A DNA stretch of 64,000 bases, taken from contig NZ_AWFZ01000030.1 of the NCBI RefSeq assembly GCF_000463155.2, positions 259,596 to 323,595 on the forward strand, in the 5' to 3' direction. The stretch comes from Siccibacter turicensis LMG 23730 (GTDB lineage: Bacteria; Pseudomonadota; Gammaproteobacteria; Enterobacterales; Enterobacteriaceae). A program made the translations under genes and the position numbers. Shown here piece by piece: positions 39,304-48,418 of this stretch; position 1 is the stretch's first letter; every line of letters begins with the position of its first letter. Below the pieces are notes generated by a model. That model was not told the origin of the DNA. It made no database searches and saw only the letters and a list, made by a program, of their open reading frames with translations.

Positions 39304-40613
39304 TATTCAGCCTCCAGAACCATCGCCGCACCCAGCCCACCCGCCGCACAGGCGGTAACCAGCCCGAAGCCGCCGCCGCGGCGTTTTAGCTCGTGCAGCG
39401 TCTGGGTAATCATGCGCGCGCCGGTCGCGGCAAACGGGTGTCCATAGGCGATAGAGCCGCCGGAGACGTTAAAGATGCTGTCATCCACCTCGCCCGTCGC
39501 CTGCGCGCGGCCCAACACCTCGCGGGCGAAGCGATCGCTGGCGAGCATCTTCAGGTTCGATAGCGTTTGTGCCGCAAAGGCTTCGTGCATATCGAACAGC
39601 GTAAGATCGGCGAGCGTCAATCCGGCGCGATCCAGCGCCAGCGGCGTCGCCCAGGCCGGCCCGAGCAGCATGTCCTGCCAGACGTCAACGGCGGTAAAGG
39701 CGTAGCTGCGCAGATAGCCAAGCGGAACCAGACCCAGCTCGCGGGCGCGGGATTCGGTCATCAGTATCACCGCGGCGGCACCGTCGGTGAGAGGCGTGCT
39801 GTTGGCCGCTGTCACCGTGCCGTGCTTGCGGTCAAACGCCGGGCGCAGCTTTGCATAATCCGCGAGGCTCGCAGATTCACGAATGTTGTTGTCCTGACTA
39901 AGGGGGTCGCGGTACGGCGGAACGTAAGTGGTCATCACTTCCTGGGCCAGTTTCCCCTCGCGCCATGCCTGAGCCGCCAGCTGGTGCGAGCGATGCGCCA
40001 GCGCATCCTGGGCTTCCCGGCTGATGCCGTGGCTTTTCGCCATCTGCTCGGCGGTATCGCCCATGCGCAGGCCGGTGGAGTACTCCGCGACCGCCGGCGG
40101 GACCGGAAGCAGATCTTTCAGACGCAGGCGCGAGAACAGCTTCAGGCGCTGCCCCATCGAACGTGCTTTGTTGGCGTCCACCAGGGTGCGCGCCAGGGTT
40201 TTGCTGACGCCAATAGGCAGTACCGAGGAGGAGTCCGCCCCGCCGGCAATCCCGGCGCGAATGGTTCCGGCCATCAGGCTTTCCGCCACGTTAGCTACCG
40301 CCTGGAAACTGGTGGCGCAGGCGCGGCTCACGCTGTAGGCGTCGGTATGCACGTTCATGCCGGTGCCGAGCACGATTTCCCGCGCAATATTGGGCGCTTC
40401 AGGCATCTGCACCACCTGGCCGAACACCAGTTGCTCAATGACCTCCGGCGGGATTTCGCTGCGGGCCAGCAGCTCGCCGACCACCATTTTGCCGAGATCG
40501 ACGGCGGGAACGCCGTGAAATGCCGTCGCCTGACGGGCGAAAGGCGTGCGTAAACCACTGACGATGGCAATGCGACCACCCTCGCGGGCAACCAGCGGTA
40601 ATGCCTGACTCAT
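39303..40613 (-). CDS. fadI: 3-ketoacyl-CoA thiolase FadI
   Basis: FadI is the thiolase partner of FadJ. 436 residues as in E. coli; the nucleophile Cys99 is in SVSRACATS, and the second active Cys lies in [13 protein letters not shown] near the C-terminus, with [11 protein letters not shown] in between. It is the first gene of fadIJ. A good FadR box lies 34-50 bases upstream, so long-chain acyl-CoA should induce it. Confidence 0.97.
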   Translation of the reverse strand: MSQALPLVAREGGRIAIVSGLRTPFARQATAFHGVPAVDLGKMVVGELLARSEIPPEVIEQLVFGQVVQMPEAPNIAREIVLGTGMNVHTDAYSVSRACATSFQAVANVAESLMAGTIRAGIAGGADSSSVLPIGVSKTLARTLVDANKARSMGQRLKLFSRLRLKDLLPVPPAVAEYSTGLRMGDTAEQMAKSHGISREAQDALAHRSHQLAAQAWREGKLAQEVMTTYVPPYRDPLSQDNNIRESASLADYAKLRPAFDRKHGTVTAANSTPLTDGAAAVILMTESRARELGLVPLGYLRSYAFTAVDVWQDMLLGPAWATPLALDRAGLTLADLTLFDMHEAFAAQTLSNLKMLASDRFAREVLGRAQATGEVDDSIFNVSGGSIAYGHPFAATGARMITQTLHELKRRGGGFGLVTACAAGGLGAAMVLEAE

Positions 40614-40646
40614 AACGCTCCCCTGTGAAATTTTTTTAATGTAAAA

Positions 40647-40663
40647 AAGTGGTCTGACCTGAT
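40647..40663. promoter_or_regulatory. FadR box of fadIJ
   Basis: AAGTGGTCTGACCTGAT has the full TGGTCTGACC core and fits the FadR consensus AACTGGTCNGACCTGTT at nearly all positions. Confidence 0.88.
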
Positions 40664-40732
40664 AACAGTTTTAACCAGAAGTTTACATCCAGCCAACCGG
40701 GGAAGCAGAAAAGTGAGAGGGATGACACAGTT

Positions 40733-40753
40733 GCGCCCCGGTAAACGGGGCGC
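40733..40753 (-). terminator. Hairpin downstream of yfcZ
   Basis: GCGCCCCG (40733-40740) pairs with CGGGGCGC (40746-40753) over a 5-base loop. There is no T-tract on the minus strand. Confidence 0.5.
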
Positions 40754-40760
40754 GGAGGGA

Positions 40761-41045
40761 TTAACGCAGGCCGAGCTGGAAGATCATGGTCTCCGCCTGG
40801 CAGGCGAAGATGAAATCGATGTCCAGGCGCACGCCGCCGTTTTCGTCGGTGTAGCGCGGAACGATCTGGCACGGCTCGGACTCAACGTCACGCGCCTTCG
40901 CGGTCAGCGCGGCCAGCGTCTCGTCGGCTTCAGCGCGGGTAGCAAATACGCGGCTGTAAGAGGCGGTGCAATCGGTGTTATCCATGATGGTACCGACATC
41001 GATACAGCAGCAGACCGGAGTTTCATCAGCACTGTTTTTGCTCAT
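40761..41045 (-). CDS. yfcZ: YfcZ/YiiS family protein
   Basis: A 94-residue cytosolic protein equal in length to E. coli YfcZ, with the Cys-rich start ADETPVCCCIDVGTIMDN and the end DFIFACQAETMIFQLGLR. Function unknown. Start ATG 41045 gives MSKNSADETP. It is divergent from fadL across 369 bases. Confidence 0.92.
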   Translation of the reverse strand: MSKNSADETPVCCCIDVGTIMDNTDCTASYSRVFATRAEADETLAALTAKARDVESEPCQIVPRYTDENGGVRLDIDFIFACQAETMIFQLGLR

Positions 41046-41289
41046 CGTGATTTCCTCTGAAGTGGGCACCGGAGTGCATAAACAAACTGCGATCTATTTT
41101 ACGCCCGGCCCGAAACAGGCTCCAGTCGAGAATGCCCGTATCGCTTTCAAGTGACAGATATCACAATTAAAAATGATCTAACGCAAAAATCGCGTTGGGG
41201 TATGAAACAAAGCGGCGGCAATTTTGCCAGACAGATCCCGTTTATAAGATCATACTTGCAAAAACTTATAAACATACTTGCAACATCCT

Positions 41290-41306
41290 ATCTGGTCAGA
41301 CCTATA
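41290..41306. promoter_or_regulatory. FadR box 1 of fadL
   Basis: ATCTGGTCAGACCTATA, with an exact CTGGTCNGACC core, overlapping the candidate -10; repression of fadL is expected. Confidence 0.88.
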
Positions 41307-41313
41307 CTCTCGC

Positions 41314-41330
41314 CACTGGTCTGATTTCTC
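41314..41330. promoter_or_regulatory. FadR box 2 of fadL
   Basis: CACTGGTCTGATTTCTC, a weaker site 24 bases after box 1. E. coli fadL also has two FadR sites. Confidence 0.75.
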
Positions 41331-41414
41331 AGCAGTACCTCAGACCCTACACTCTCGCGCTCCTGTTACGTCACGTAACATACTTACATAAAAATAATGT
41401 ATGAGGTCATGGTC

Positions 41415-42776
41415 ATGAGCCAGAAAACCCGGTTTGTGAAATCTGTACTCGCAGTCGCAGTGGCAATCGTTTCGACTAACGTCTGGTCAGCAGGTTTCCA
41501 GCTGAACGAATTTTCTTCCTCGGGCCTTGGCCGTGCCTATTCCGGGGAAGGCGCCATTGCAGATGACGCCGGCAACGTAAGCCGCAACCCCGCGCTAATT
41601 ACGATGTTCGACCGCCCGACGTTCTCCGGCGGCGCGATCTTCGTTGATCCGGACGTTGATATTTCCGGTACCTCGCCAACCGGCGCCAGCCTGGGTGCCG
41701 ATAACATTGCGCCAACCGCCTGGGTGCCGAATCTCCATTTCGTGGCGCCTATCAACGAACAGTTTGGTTGGGGCGCCTCCGTGACCTCCAACTACGGTCT
41801 GGCGACCGAGTTCAACAACAACTACGCCGGCGGGTCGATGGCGGGTAAAACCGACCTCGAAACCCTTAATCTTAACCTGAGCGGTGCCTACCGTCTGAAC
41901 AACAGCTGGAGCTTCGGCCTCGGTTTCGATGCGGTATACGCCCGGGCGAAGATCGAGCGTTACGCAGGCGATCTGCCGCAGATTATCGCCGGTGGCGTTC
42001 CGGCCCTGGTGCAGTCCGGCCAGTTAACGCCTGCGCAGGCGGCTGGCGTGGGTCAGGCCGCAGGTGGCATCGGTGGCGACACCCAGATTGCGCGCCTCAA
42101 GGGCGACGAGTGGGGCTTCGGCTGGAACGCGGGTATCCTGTATGAAATCGACAAAGATAACCGCTACGGCTTTACCTATCGCTCAGAAGTGAAAGTAGAC
42201 TTCGACGGCGACTATAGAAGCTCGCTGCCTGCCGCGATCAACCCTATCAACGCTGCCGCTGGTTTAGGCCTGCCATACGGCACCAACGGCAACACCGTCG
42301 ATGGCTCCCTGACGCTCAACCTGCCTGAAATGTGGGAAATCTCCGGTTATAACCGCGTAGACCCGCAGTGGGCGGTGCACTACAGCCTGACCTACACCAG
42401 CTGGAGCCAGTTCCAGGAGCTGAAGGCCAAAGGCAGCGGCAACCAGACCCTGTTCTATAAAGAAGAAGGTTTCCGCGACGCGTACCGTATCGCGCTGGGT
42501 ACCACCTACTATATGGATAAGAACTGGACCTTCCGCGGCGGCATCGCGTTTGATGACAGCCCGGTTCCGGCAGATAAACGTTCCATCTCTATTCCGGATC
42601 AGGACCGTCTGTGGCTGAGCGCCGGTACCACCTATGCGTTTAACGACAATGCGTCGGTGGACGTGGGCGTCTCCTACATGCACGGCCAGAAAGTGACCAT
42701 CGAAGAAGGCCCTTACACCTTCAAATCTGAAGGTAAAGCCTGGCTGTACGGTGCAAACTTTAACTACGCGTTCTGA
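41415..42776 (+). CDS. fadL: Long-chain fatty-acid outer-membrane channel FadL
   Basis: FadL is the 14-stranded outer-membrane channel for long-chain fatty acids and a phage T2 receptor. The 453-residue precursor has a signal peptide ending NVWS (cleavage after Ser25) and a mature start [19 protein letters not shown] identical in type to E. coli. NPAL and the terminal aromatic (NFNYAF) are in place. It is seven residues longer than E. coli FadL, in an extracellular loop rich in Ala/Gly near 190-225. ATG 41415 fits the signal peptide and has GAGG upstream; ATG 41409 is possible. Confidence 0.97.
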   Translation: MSQKTRFVKSVLAVAVAIVSTNVWSAGFQLNEFSSSGLGRAYSGEGAIADDAGNVSRNPALITMFDRPTFSGGAIFVDPDVDISGTSPTGASLGADNIAPTAWVPNLHFVAPINEQFGWGASVTSNYGLATEFNNNYAGGSMAGKTDLETLNLNLSGAYRLNNSWSFGLGFDAVYARAKIERYAGDLPQIIAGGVPALVQSGQLTPAQAAGVGQAAGGIGGDTQIARLKGDEWGFGWNAGILYEIDKDNRYGFTYRSEVKVDFDGDYRSSLPAAINPINAAAGLGLPYGTNGNTVDGSLTLNLPEMWEISGYNRVDPQWAVHYSLTYTSWSQFQELKAKGSGNQTLFYKEEGFRDAYRIALGTTYYMDKNWTFRGGIAFDDSPVPADKRSISIPDQDRLWLSAGTTYAFNDNASVDVGVSYMHGQKVTIEEGPYTFKSEGKAWLYGANFNYAF

Positions 42777-42790
42777 TAAGCGCGCAGCAT

Positions 42791-42821
42791 AAAAAAAGGT
42801 GAGCTTCGGCTCACCTTTTTT
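42791..42821. terminator. Bidirectional fadL/mlaA terminator
   Basis: AAAAAAA-GGTGAGC-TTCG-GCTCACC-TTTTTT; the UUCG tetraloop closed by C-G is especially stable. Confidence 0.95.
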
Positions 42822-42852
42822 ATTGGCTGACTATCCGGGGCGCCGCCCGCGG

Positions 42853-43605
42853 TTACTCTGAATCGATATCTTTTAAGTCGCCTTCGATCGCCTGCGCGTT
42901 CGGGTTCTCGTTCGGCTGGAGCTTACCGCCGCTGGCGATAAAGTCGTGGCGCTGGAAATAGGCTTCACGCACCAGAATATACGGGTCGGAGGACTGACGC
43001 AGCAGACCGTCGGAGTCCAGCAGCTGGGCGCGGGTTTCCAGCCCCTCTACCGTCCATTTGCCCACCGACAGTGGCCAGGTCAACCAGGAGAGCACCGGAT
43101 AGAGCGTATCCGCCATATCGCCGCCATCTTCACGCAGGGTAAAGCTGCCGTAGAACGGAAGCTGCACGTAAGGGCCGTAACCGACGCCGTAGTGGCCGAG
43201 GGTGCTGCCGAAGCGGTGCGGCTCAACGCGCTGCAGTTTCGGGTTCGCCATGCCTGCGACATCAATGAAGCCGCCCATCCCCAACAAGGTGTTCAGGAAG
43301 AAACGGGTGAAGTGCACCATCCCCTGATACGGGTCGCCGCGCAGGAAGTAGTTGACCATGGAGGCCGGCTCTTCGAGGTTGCTGGTGAAGTTGCTCAGGC
43401 CGTTGCGCGCCGGCTGCGGCACGTAGTCGCGCCAGGCGACGGCGACAGGACGCACCACGTATGGATCAAGCACATCGTAGTTGAAGCTGTACATCGTGCG
43501 GTTGAACCCTTCGAGGGGGTCTGAACGTCCCTGGTTATCCGGCGAGCTGGCACAGCCGATAAGCAGCGTGCTGGCAAGCGCAAGCCCGGTCAGGCGAAAT
43601 TTCAT
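42853..43605 (-). CDS. mlaA: Outer-membrane lipoprotein MlaA (VacJ)
   Basis: MlaA removes mislocalised phospholipids from the outer leaflet and hands them to MlaC and MlaFEDB. The 250-residue precursor has a lipobox LIGC with Cys18 lipidated. Family motifs: DPLEGFNRTMYSFNYDVLD, FFLNTLLGMGGFIDVA and GPYVQLPFYGSF. It is next to fadL and fadIJ, making a lipid-handling neighbourhood as in E. coli. Confidence 0.97.
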   Translation of the reverse strand: MKFRLTGLALASTLLIGCASSPDNQGRSDPLEGFNRTMYSFNYDVLDPYVVRPVAVAWRDYVPQPARNGLSNFTSNLEEPASMVNYFLRGDPYQGMVHFTRFFLNTLLGMGGFIDVAGMANPKLQRVEPHRFGSTLGHYGVGYGPYVQLPFYGSFTLREDGGDMADTLYPVLSWLTWPLSVGKWTVEGLETRAQLLDSDGLLRQSSDPYILVREAYFQRHDFIASGGKLQPNENPNAQAIEGDLKDIDSE

Positions 43606-44096
43606 AGCGGTCTCCCTGTAAATGATAACTATCGCTTCAGGCCAGAGAGCGTCGGCTCTTGCCTGACAGACCAGGCGGGCGCGTGGGCGCGAAAGAGATG
43701 AATGCGCGTAAGCGATAGCGGATATAACCCGGAGGCGTTGTTATTAGCACCATTGACACTGCGTGCCGTCCGCGGCGTATAACCCCGGCTATCTGATTCA
43801 TGAGCAAGGTTTTTCCGCCGCTGGCGTGACGTGATTTTAACAGCCAGTTCACGATTGTCTATCCCGGTTTCGGCTCTCGGGCCTGGGGAAAACAGCACGT
43901 CCGCGGCGTTCGCTTTGCCTGAGGGCGATTATCGGCCCTGTTGCGAACTCTATTGAGCATAGCCGCAGTTTGTTGCAATGCCGCACCACCCGGCGCACGA
44001 CAACAAGAAAATTGTCTGAATTGCCCCGCAAATCCGCGCCTTATGGCCGCGACGCGCTACGCTTATTTCGGAGCAATTCGCAAACCGGGGAACAGC
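43606..44096. other. mlaA/yfdC divergent intergenic region without a gene
   Basis: These 491 bases separate divergent genes. Open frames here lack ribosome sites and resemblance to anything I know. I see no tRNA, terminator or clear operator; the promoters of mlaA and yfdC must lie inside. It is the longest non-coding stretch of the window. Confidence 0.5.
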
Positions 44097-45038
44097 ATGG
44101 ACAAACTCACAGAAGATAAAATCGATAATTCCAGCGACGAACTGGAAGTAGAGAGTCAGGAAAAAGAGAGCGGGGAAGAGATTGAAGTGGATGAGGAGCG
44201 TCTCCCCTCGCGGGCGATGGCCATCCACGAGCATATTCGTCAGGACGGCGAAAAAGAGATGGAGCGCGACGCCATGGCGCTGCTCTGGTCTGCCATTGCC
44301 GCCGGGCTGTCGATGGGCGCATCGCTGCTGGCAAAGGGGCTGTTTCACGTCAACCTCGAAGGGGTGCCGGGCAGCTTTCTGATTGAGAACCTCGGTTACA
44401 CCTTCGGGTTTATCATCGTCATCATGGCACGTCAGCAGCTGTTTACCGAAAACACCGTGACCGCGGTACTGCCGGTAATGCAGAACCCGACCGGGGCCAA
44501 CATGCTGCTGCTGGGACGGCTATGGGGCGTGGTGCTGCTGGGTAACCTGATTGGTACCGCTATCGCCGCCTGGGCATTCGAGTACATGCCCATCTTCGAC
44601 GAACCCACCCGTGACGCGTTTGTGAAGATCGGTATGGACGTGATGGAAAACACACCGCTGGAGATGTTCGCCAACGCCATCATCTCCGGGTGGATTATCG
44701 CCACCATGGTGTGGATGTTCCCTTCCGCCGGTGCGGCGAAAATCTGGGTAATCATTCTGATGACCTGGCTTATTGCCCTGGCCGACACCACCCACATCGT
44801 AGTGGGTGCGGTGGAGATCTTCTATCTGGTGTTTAACGGCAATCTGCACTGGAGCGAGTTTATCTGGCCGTTCGCCCTGCCGACGCTGGCTGGTAACATC
44901 TGCGGCGGTACCTTTATTTTCGCTCTGCTGAGCCATGCGCAGATCCGCAACGACATGATCAACGCGCGTAAGGCCGAGGCAAAAGCGAAGGAGAAAGAGG
45001 CGCGCAAACGCCGCGAGCAGGCCGGGAGCGGCGAATAA
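44097..45038 (+). CDS. yfdC: FNT-family inner-membrane protein YfdC
   Basis: A 313-residue formate/nitrite-transporter family protein (E. coli YfdC 310). A highly acidic N-terminal tail (1-60) is followed by RAMAIHEHIRQDGEKE and about six membrane segments (GLSMGASLLAKGLF, LGYTFGFIIVIMARQQLFTENT, GNICGGTFIFALL) and a Lys/Arg/Glu-rich tail. Substrate unknown. ATG 44097 gives MDKLTEDKID, as in E. coli; longer frames upstream are not supported. Confidence 0.94.
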   Translation: MDKLTEDKIDNSSDELEVESQEKESGEEIEVDEERLPSRAMAIHEHIRQDGEKEMERDAMALLWSAIAAGLSMGASLLAKGLFHVNLEGVPGSFLIENLGYTFGFIIVIMARQQLFTENTVTAVLPVMQNPTGANMLLLGRLWGVVLLGNLIGTAIAAWAFEYMPIFDEPTRDAFVKIGMDVMENTPLEMFANAIISGWIIATMVWMFPSAGAAKIWVIILMTWLIALADTTHIVVGAVEIFYLVFNGNLHWSEFIWPFALPTLAGNICGGTFIFALLSHAQIRNDMINARKAEAKAKEKEARKRREQAGSGE

Positions 45039-45086
45039 ATAATTGCCCATTCTGGCGATGCTTTGAGCAAACGGGCCGCGTTGCGC

Positions 45087-45114
45087 TTAACGCGTAGTGA
45101 AAAAAAGGTATACT
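45087..45114 (+). promoter_or_regulatory. Promoter of the tRNA-Arg gene
   Basis: TTAACG (45087-45092), 16 bases, TATACT (45109-45114), then a GC-rich discriminator (AGCGGCCGCG) typical of stringently controlled stable-RNA promoters. Confidence 0.7.
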
Positions 45115-45126
45115 AGCGGCCGCGTT

Positions 45127-45198
45127 GTCCCCTTAGTTAAATGGATATAACGAGCCCCTCCTAAGGGCTAGTTGCAGGTTCGATTCCTGCAGGGGACA
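45127..45198 (+). tRNA. argW: tRNA-Arg (anticodon CCT), CCA end incomplete
   Basis: The 72-base body folds as a full cloverleaf: acceptor GTCCCCT (45127-45133) with AGGGGAC (45191-45197), anticodon stem AGCCC/GGGCT around CTCCTAA (anticodon CCT, reads AGG), and T-loop GTTCGAT. Sequence and position after yfdC match E. coli argW. After discriminator A (45198) the DNA reads CAT rather than CCA, so one C of the usual encoded CCA is missing and CCA addition would be needed. argW is an integration site in E. coli (CPS-53), but no integrase or mobile gene follows here. Confidence 0.93.
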
Positions 45199-45363
45199 CA
45201 TATCAGCACCCTTCCCTATAGTTATCTTTTCCCTCTCTTCCTCATCTCTCCGACACGCAGCCCAGCCTCGTCCGGAATCCCCCGAATTCGCCCGCTCAAT
45301 ACTGAAACGCCGCCAAAGCGCGTTATAGTTACCGTTAAACGAGACAGCGGCAGGAAGCGAGAA

Positions 45364-46332
45364 ATGATTGTAAACAGTCGGGTTTATCGGCCTGGACAGG
45401 CGGCGCGGACCATTGATATCGATGACATCAGCGACGCGGTACAGGAGCCGGATGCCTTTATCTGGCTGGGGCTATGGCAGCCCGATGAGCCCTTTATGCA
45501 GAAGATTCAGCAGGAGTTCGGCCTGCATGAGCTGGCGATTGAGGATGCCCTCACCGCCCACCAGCGTCCAAAAATCGAGCAGTACGGCGAATCAACCTTT
45601 ATCGTGGTGAAAACCGCGTGGATGGATGACAACAACAATATCGAATTCGGCGAAACCCACCTGTTTGTCGGGAAAAACTTCCTGATCAGCGTCCGGCACG
45701 GTGCGTCGGAGAGCTACGCCCCTATTCGTACCCGCGCCGAAGAGCGCCCGGAGATGCTGGAGCACGGCGCGGGGTACGCGCTCTACTGCCTGCTCGACTT
45801 CATCGTCGATAACTATCTGGAGATCACCGCCTCGCTGTCTATCCGCATCAACGAACTGGAGGGCAATATGTTCTGCAGCGAGTTCGATCGGAATGAAGTG
45901 CAGAACGTCTATACCCTACGGCGCCATCTACTGTCGCTGCGCAATGCCGCCCTGCCGGTGGATGAGATCTGTAATCAGCTGATCCGGCTGCACGAGGACA
46001 TTATCCCGAAAGCGCTGCGCCCTTACCTGCGCGACGTGCAGGACCACGCCCACCATGTGGTGATGGACACCGAAGACATGCGCGAGATGCTGACCAGCGC
46101 GATGCACGTCAACCTGGCGCTGGTGACGGTGCAGCAAAACGAAGTGGTGAAAAAGCTGGCGGGCTGGGGGGCGATCCTGGTCGTGCCGACGGTGGTGTTC
46201 AGCATGTACGGCATGAACTTCGAGAATATGCCGGAGCTGAACTCCGCATATGGCTATCCATTGGCAATCGGCGGGACGTTCGCGGTGTGCTGGCTGCTGT
46301 ACTGGAAGCTCAAACGCTCGGGCTGGCTGTAA
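45364..46332 (+). CDS. CorA-family divalent cation transporter
   Basis: A 322-residue CorA/MIT-family inner-membrane transporter: long soluble N-terminal domain with helical stalk (1-260), then two C-terminal membrane segments joined by the YGMNFENMPEL loop (GMN at 283-285), the selectivity signature. Mg2+, Co2+ or Ni2+ influx is likely; ZntB-type Zn2+ transport cannot be excluded. It is clearly not the main E. coli-type corA locus. It follows argW, where E. coli K-12 has the CPS-53 prophage; that position suggests acquisition, though composition looks ordinary. Start ATG 45364 (MIVNSRVYRPG). Confidence 0.88.
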   Translation: MIVNSRVYRPGQAARTIDIDDISDAVQEPDAFIWLGLWQPDEPFMQKIQQEFGLHELAIEDALTAHQRPKIEQYGESTFIVVKTAWMDDNNNIEFGETHLFVGKNFLISVRHGASESYAPIRTRAEERPEMLEHGAGYALYCLLDFIVDNYLEITASLSIRINELEGNMFCSEFDRNEVQNVYTLRRHLLSLRNAALPVDEICNQLIRLHEDIIPKALRPYLRDVQDHAHHVVMDTEDMREMLTSAMHVNLALVTVQQNEVVKKLAGWGAILVVPTVVFSMYGMNFENMPELNSAYGYPLAIGGTFAVCWLLYWKLKRSGWL

Positions 46333-46656
46333 TCACTTTGCGCGCGTTTTCATGCACTTAACCATCACGATATAGCCACGCTAAGTCCCTTATTTCTGGC
46401 GCTATTTACGCCCGGTGCGTTACCACATCGGGTGAAAAAATATTTTTGATTGTCCCGCCCCGCCGCCGCTTGTTAACCCCAAAATAAAGGATTACATTAG
46501 CGTCCGCAGGCGGGTTCGTTCGCCGCAGAATGTCGGCGAAGCGGCCGGTCGTGATGGGGGATTTATCCCAAATTTTCTCGACGGCGGTTTTGCCTCTCTA
46601 TACTGGTTCCTTGCGTGACTAATTTATGCATGCTTATGCATGCGGAGCGATGTAAC
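46333..46656. other. Region between corA-like gene and ypdK
   Basis: These 324 bases have no conserved gene. An inverted repeat TTCGCCG/CGGCGAA (46519-46525, 46534-46540) and a tandem 10-bp repeat TTATGCATGC (46624-46633, 46634-46643) are present. E. coli carries lpxP upstream of ypdK; no trace of it is seen here. Confidence 0.5.
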
Positions 46657-46728
46657 GTGAAATATTTCTTTATGGGCGTATCGGTGATCGTTCTGCTTTG
46701 GGCCGGTACTTTCGCCCTGATGATCTGA
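46657..46728 (+). CDS. ypdK: Small membrane protein YpdK (23 residues)
   Basis: A 24-codon frame from GTG 46657 to TGA 46728 encodes 23 residues, beginning MKYFFMG and ending WAGTFALMI. This matches E. coli YpdK, a 23-residue small membrane protein located before alaC. It is one hydrophobic segment. GGAG lies 10 bases upstream, directly after a GCATGC-TTAT-GCATGC hairpin (46628-46643), so initiation may be structure-sensitive. A terminator follows. Function unknown. The conserved sequence and position make it real despite its size. Confidence 0.87.
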   Translation: MKYFFMGVSVIVLLWAGTFALMI

Positions 46729-46738
46729 GCACCCCATT

Positions 46739-46765
46739 AAAAAAGGAGCCTGTCGGCTCCTTTCT
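46739..46765. terminator. Bidirectional ypdK/alaC terminator
   Basis: AAAAAA-GGAGCC-TGTC-GGCTCC-TTTCTT between convergent ypdK and alaC. Confidence 0.9.
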
Positions 46766-46771
46766 TCATTA

Positions 46772-48010
46772 TTACGCTGTACCTTCCGGCTGCCCGCCGC
46801 TCTCTTTCGTCAGTAATCCATCCGCGCGAAACATCGCTTTGATGCCTCTTATCGCCTGGCGTATACGGTCCCGGTTCTCAATCAGCGCAAAGCGCACGTG
46901 GGTATCTCCGTAGTCGCCAAAACCGATGCCCGGCGACACGCACACCTTTGCATCCTGAAGCAGCTTCTTGGCAAACTCCAGCGAACCCATAGCGGCATAG
47001 GCCTCGGGGATTTTCGCCCACACGTACATGGAGGCTTTCGGGCACTCCACCATCCAGCCCGCTTCATGCAGCCCTTTCACCAGCACGTCGCGGCGGCGTT
47101 TGTACTGCTCGGCGATATCGCGCACGCACTGCTGGTCGCCTTCCAGCGCGGCGATGGCCGCAACCTGTAACGGCGTGAAGGTGCCGTAATCGTGATAGCT
47201 CTTGATTCGCGCCAGGGCGCTGACCAGCTGCTGGTTGCCCACCATAAAGCCGATGCGCCAACCCGCCATGTTGTAGCTTTTCGACAGGGTAAAGAACTCT
47301 ACCGCCACGTCACGCGCGCCGGGGACTTCCATGATCGACGGCGCTTTCCAGCCGTCGTAGACGATATCGGCGTAGGCCAGGTCATGCACCACCAGCACGT
47401 CGTAGCGTTTGGCGAGGGCCACCACTTTTTCGAAGAACTCCAGCTCCACGCACTGCGAGGTCGGATTAGACGGGAAACCGAGGATCATCATTTTCGGCTT
47501 CGGGTAGCTCTCGCGGATTGCCCGCTCCAGCTCGTTAAAGAAATCGACCCCTTCCACCAGCGGTACGGAACGGACCTGGGCGCCGGCAATCACGGCACCG
47601 TAAATGTGGATCGGGTAGCTTGGGTTCGGCACCAGCACGGTGTCGCCGTGGTCGAGCGTGGCGAGCATCAGGTGCGCCAGCCCCTCTTTCGAGCCGATGG
47701 TAACAATCGCTTCGCTTTCCGGGTCGATATCCACCTGATAGCGGTCTTTGTACCAGCGCGAAATGGCGCGGCGCAGGCGGGGAATGCCGCGCGAGGTGGA
47801 GTAGCCGTGGGTATCGGGGCGCTGCGCTACGGTGCAGAGCTTTTCGACGATGTGCGGCGGCGTCGCGCCGTCAGGGTTACCCATGCTGAAATCGATAATA
47901 TCTTCGCCGCGCCGACGCGCCGCCATTTTCAGTTCAGAGGTGATATTAAAAACATAGGGGGGAAGACGATCGATACGCGAAAAACGACGGATGTGACTGG
48001 AGTCAGCCAT
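46772..48010 (-). CDS. alaC: Glutamate-pyruvate aminotransferase AlaC
   Basis: AlaC makes alanine from pyruvate and glutamate. 412 residues as in E. coli AlaC (YfdZ). It is a class I PLP enzyme: [11 protein letters not shown] near 179-189, [12 protein letters not shown] near 209-220, and the PLP lysine Lys244 in [15 protein letters not shown]. It is divergent from the pyruvate-sensing pyrSR genes, so pyruvate links the two neighbours. Confidence 0.97.
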   Translation of the reverse strand: MADSSHIRRFSRIDRLPPYVFNITSELKMAARRRGEDIIDFSMGNPDGATPPHIVEKLCTVAQRPDTHGYSTSRGIPRLRRAISRWYKDRYQVDIDPESEAIVTIGSKEGLAHLMLATLDHGDTVLVPNPSYPIHIYGAVIAGAQVRSVPLVEGVDFFNELERAIRESYPKPKMMILGFPSNPTSQCVELEFFEKVVALAKRYDVLVVHDLAYADIVYDGWKAPSIMEVPGARDVAVEFFTLSKSYNMAGWRIGFMVGNQQLVSALARIKSYHDYGTFTPLQVAAIAALEGDQQCVRDIAEQYKRRRDVLVKGLHEAGWMVECPKASMYVWAKIPEAYAAMGSLEFAKKLLQDAKVCVSPGIGFGDYGDTHVRFALIENRDRIRQAIRGIKAMFRADGLLTKESGGQPEGTA

Positions 48011-48418
48011 GATTTCCTCTCAGATTACGTAAGCGCCCGGACCGTCCGAGCGACGTGACCACTGACGTGGCCTGTAGAGAAAATAGCCTGAAAAATTTTC
48101 TGCTGTCGAGAGGAAAACAGAAATATTTTTCACTGAGGTTAAAAGGGGAACGCTTTTTCCGGGAAAATAATAAGCGGAAATTTGCGCTGTTTGCCTGCAA
48201 CCGCGGGCTAACATTCCCGCTACCCGAGGTCATGACACAGGCCGCTGAAGACCTGGCGTCGTCGCCGGGAGATGTTACAGCCTGCAAAACCCCTTTTTAA
48301 AAAAAGGTTTTCCGGGTTAGGCCTGCACGCCCGATGCCGGGAACCAACATGCGCAGCGCTGGTCATTCCCGGCCAGGTTTTCTATCATGCCTCTTTCGCC
48401 GTCTGCTCTGGATACCCC
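48011..48418. promoter_or_regulatory. alaC/pyrS divergent intergenic region
   Basis: These 408 bases contain no convincing gene. Close to alaC there is a direct repeat GACGTGACC / GACGTGGCC (48052-48060, 48064-48072; 12-base period); the stretch 48080-48190 is AT-rich. Promoters for both genes must lie here. Confidence 0.45.

Larger units (their letters stand above)
41046..41414. promoter_or_regulatory. yfcZ/fadL divergent control region
   Basis: No gene is seen in these 369 bases. They contain two FadR boxes, a possible fadL promoter (TTGCAA 41278-41283, TATACT 41303-41308, a long 19-base spacer) and two direct repeats CATACTTGCAA (41251-41261 and 41273-41283) 22 bases apart. Confidence 0.6.

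Noticed and set aside
45172-45363. 64-codon upstream extension of the CorA-like gene
   Set aside because: It would begin inside the tRNA-Arg gene; MIVNSRVYRPG at 45364 is the natural start.
48272-48418. 49-codon upstream extension of pyrS
   Set aside because: The extra residues resemble no LytS-type protein and the GTG at 48419 gives the known N-terminus, though the ribosome site is weak.
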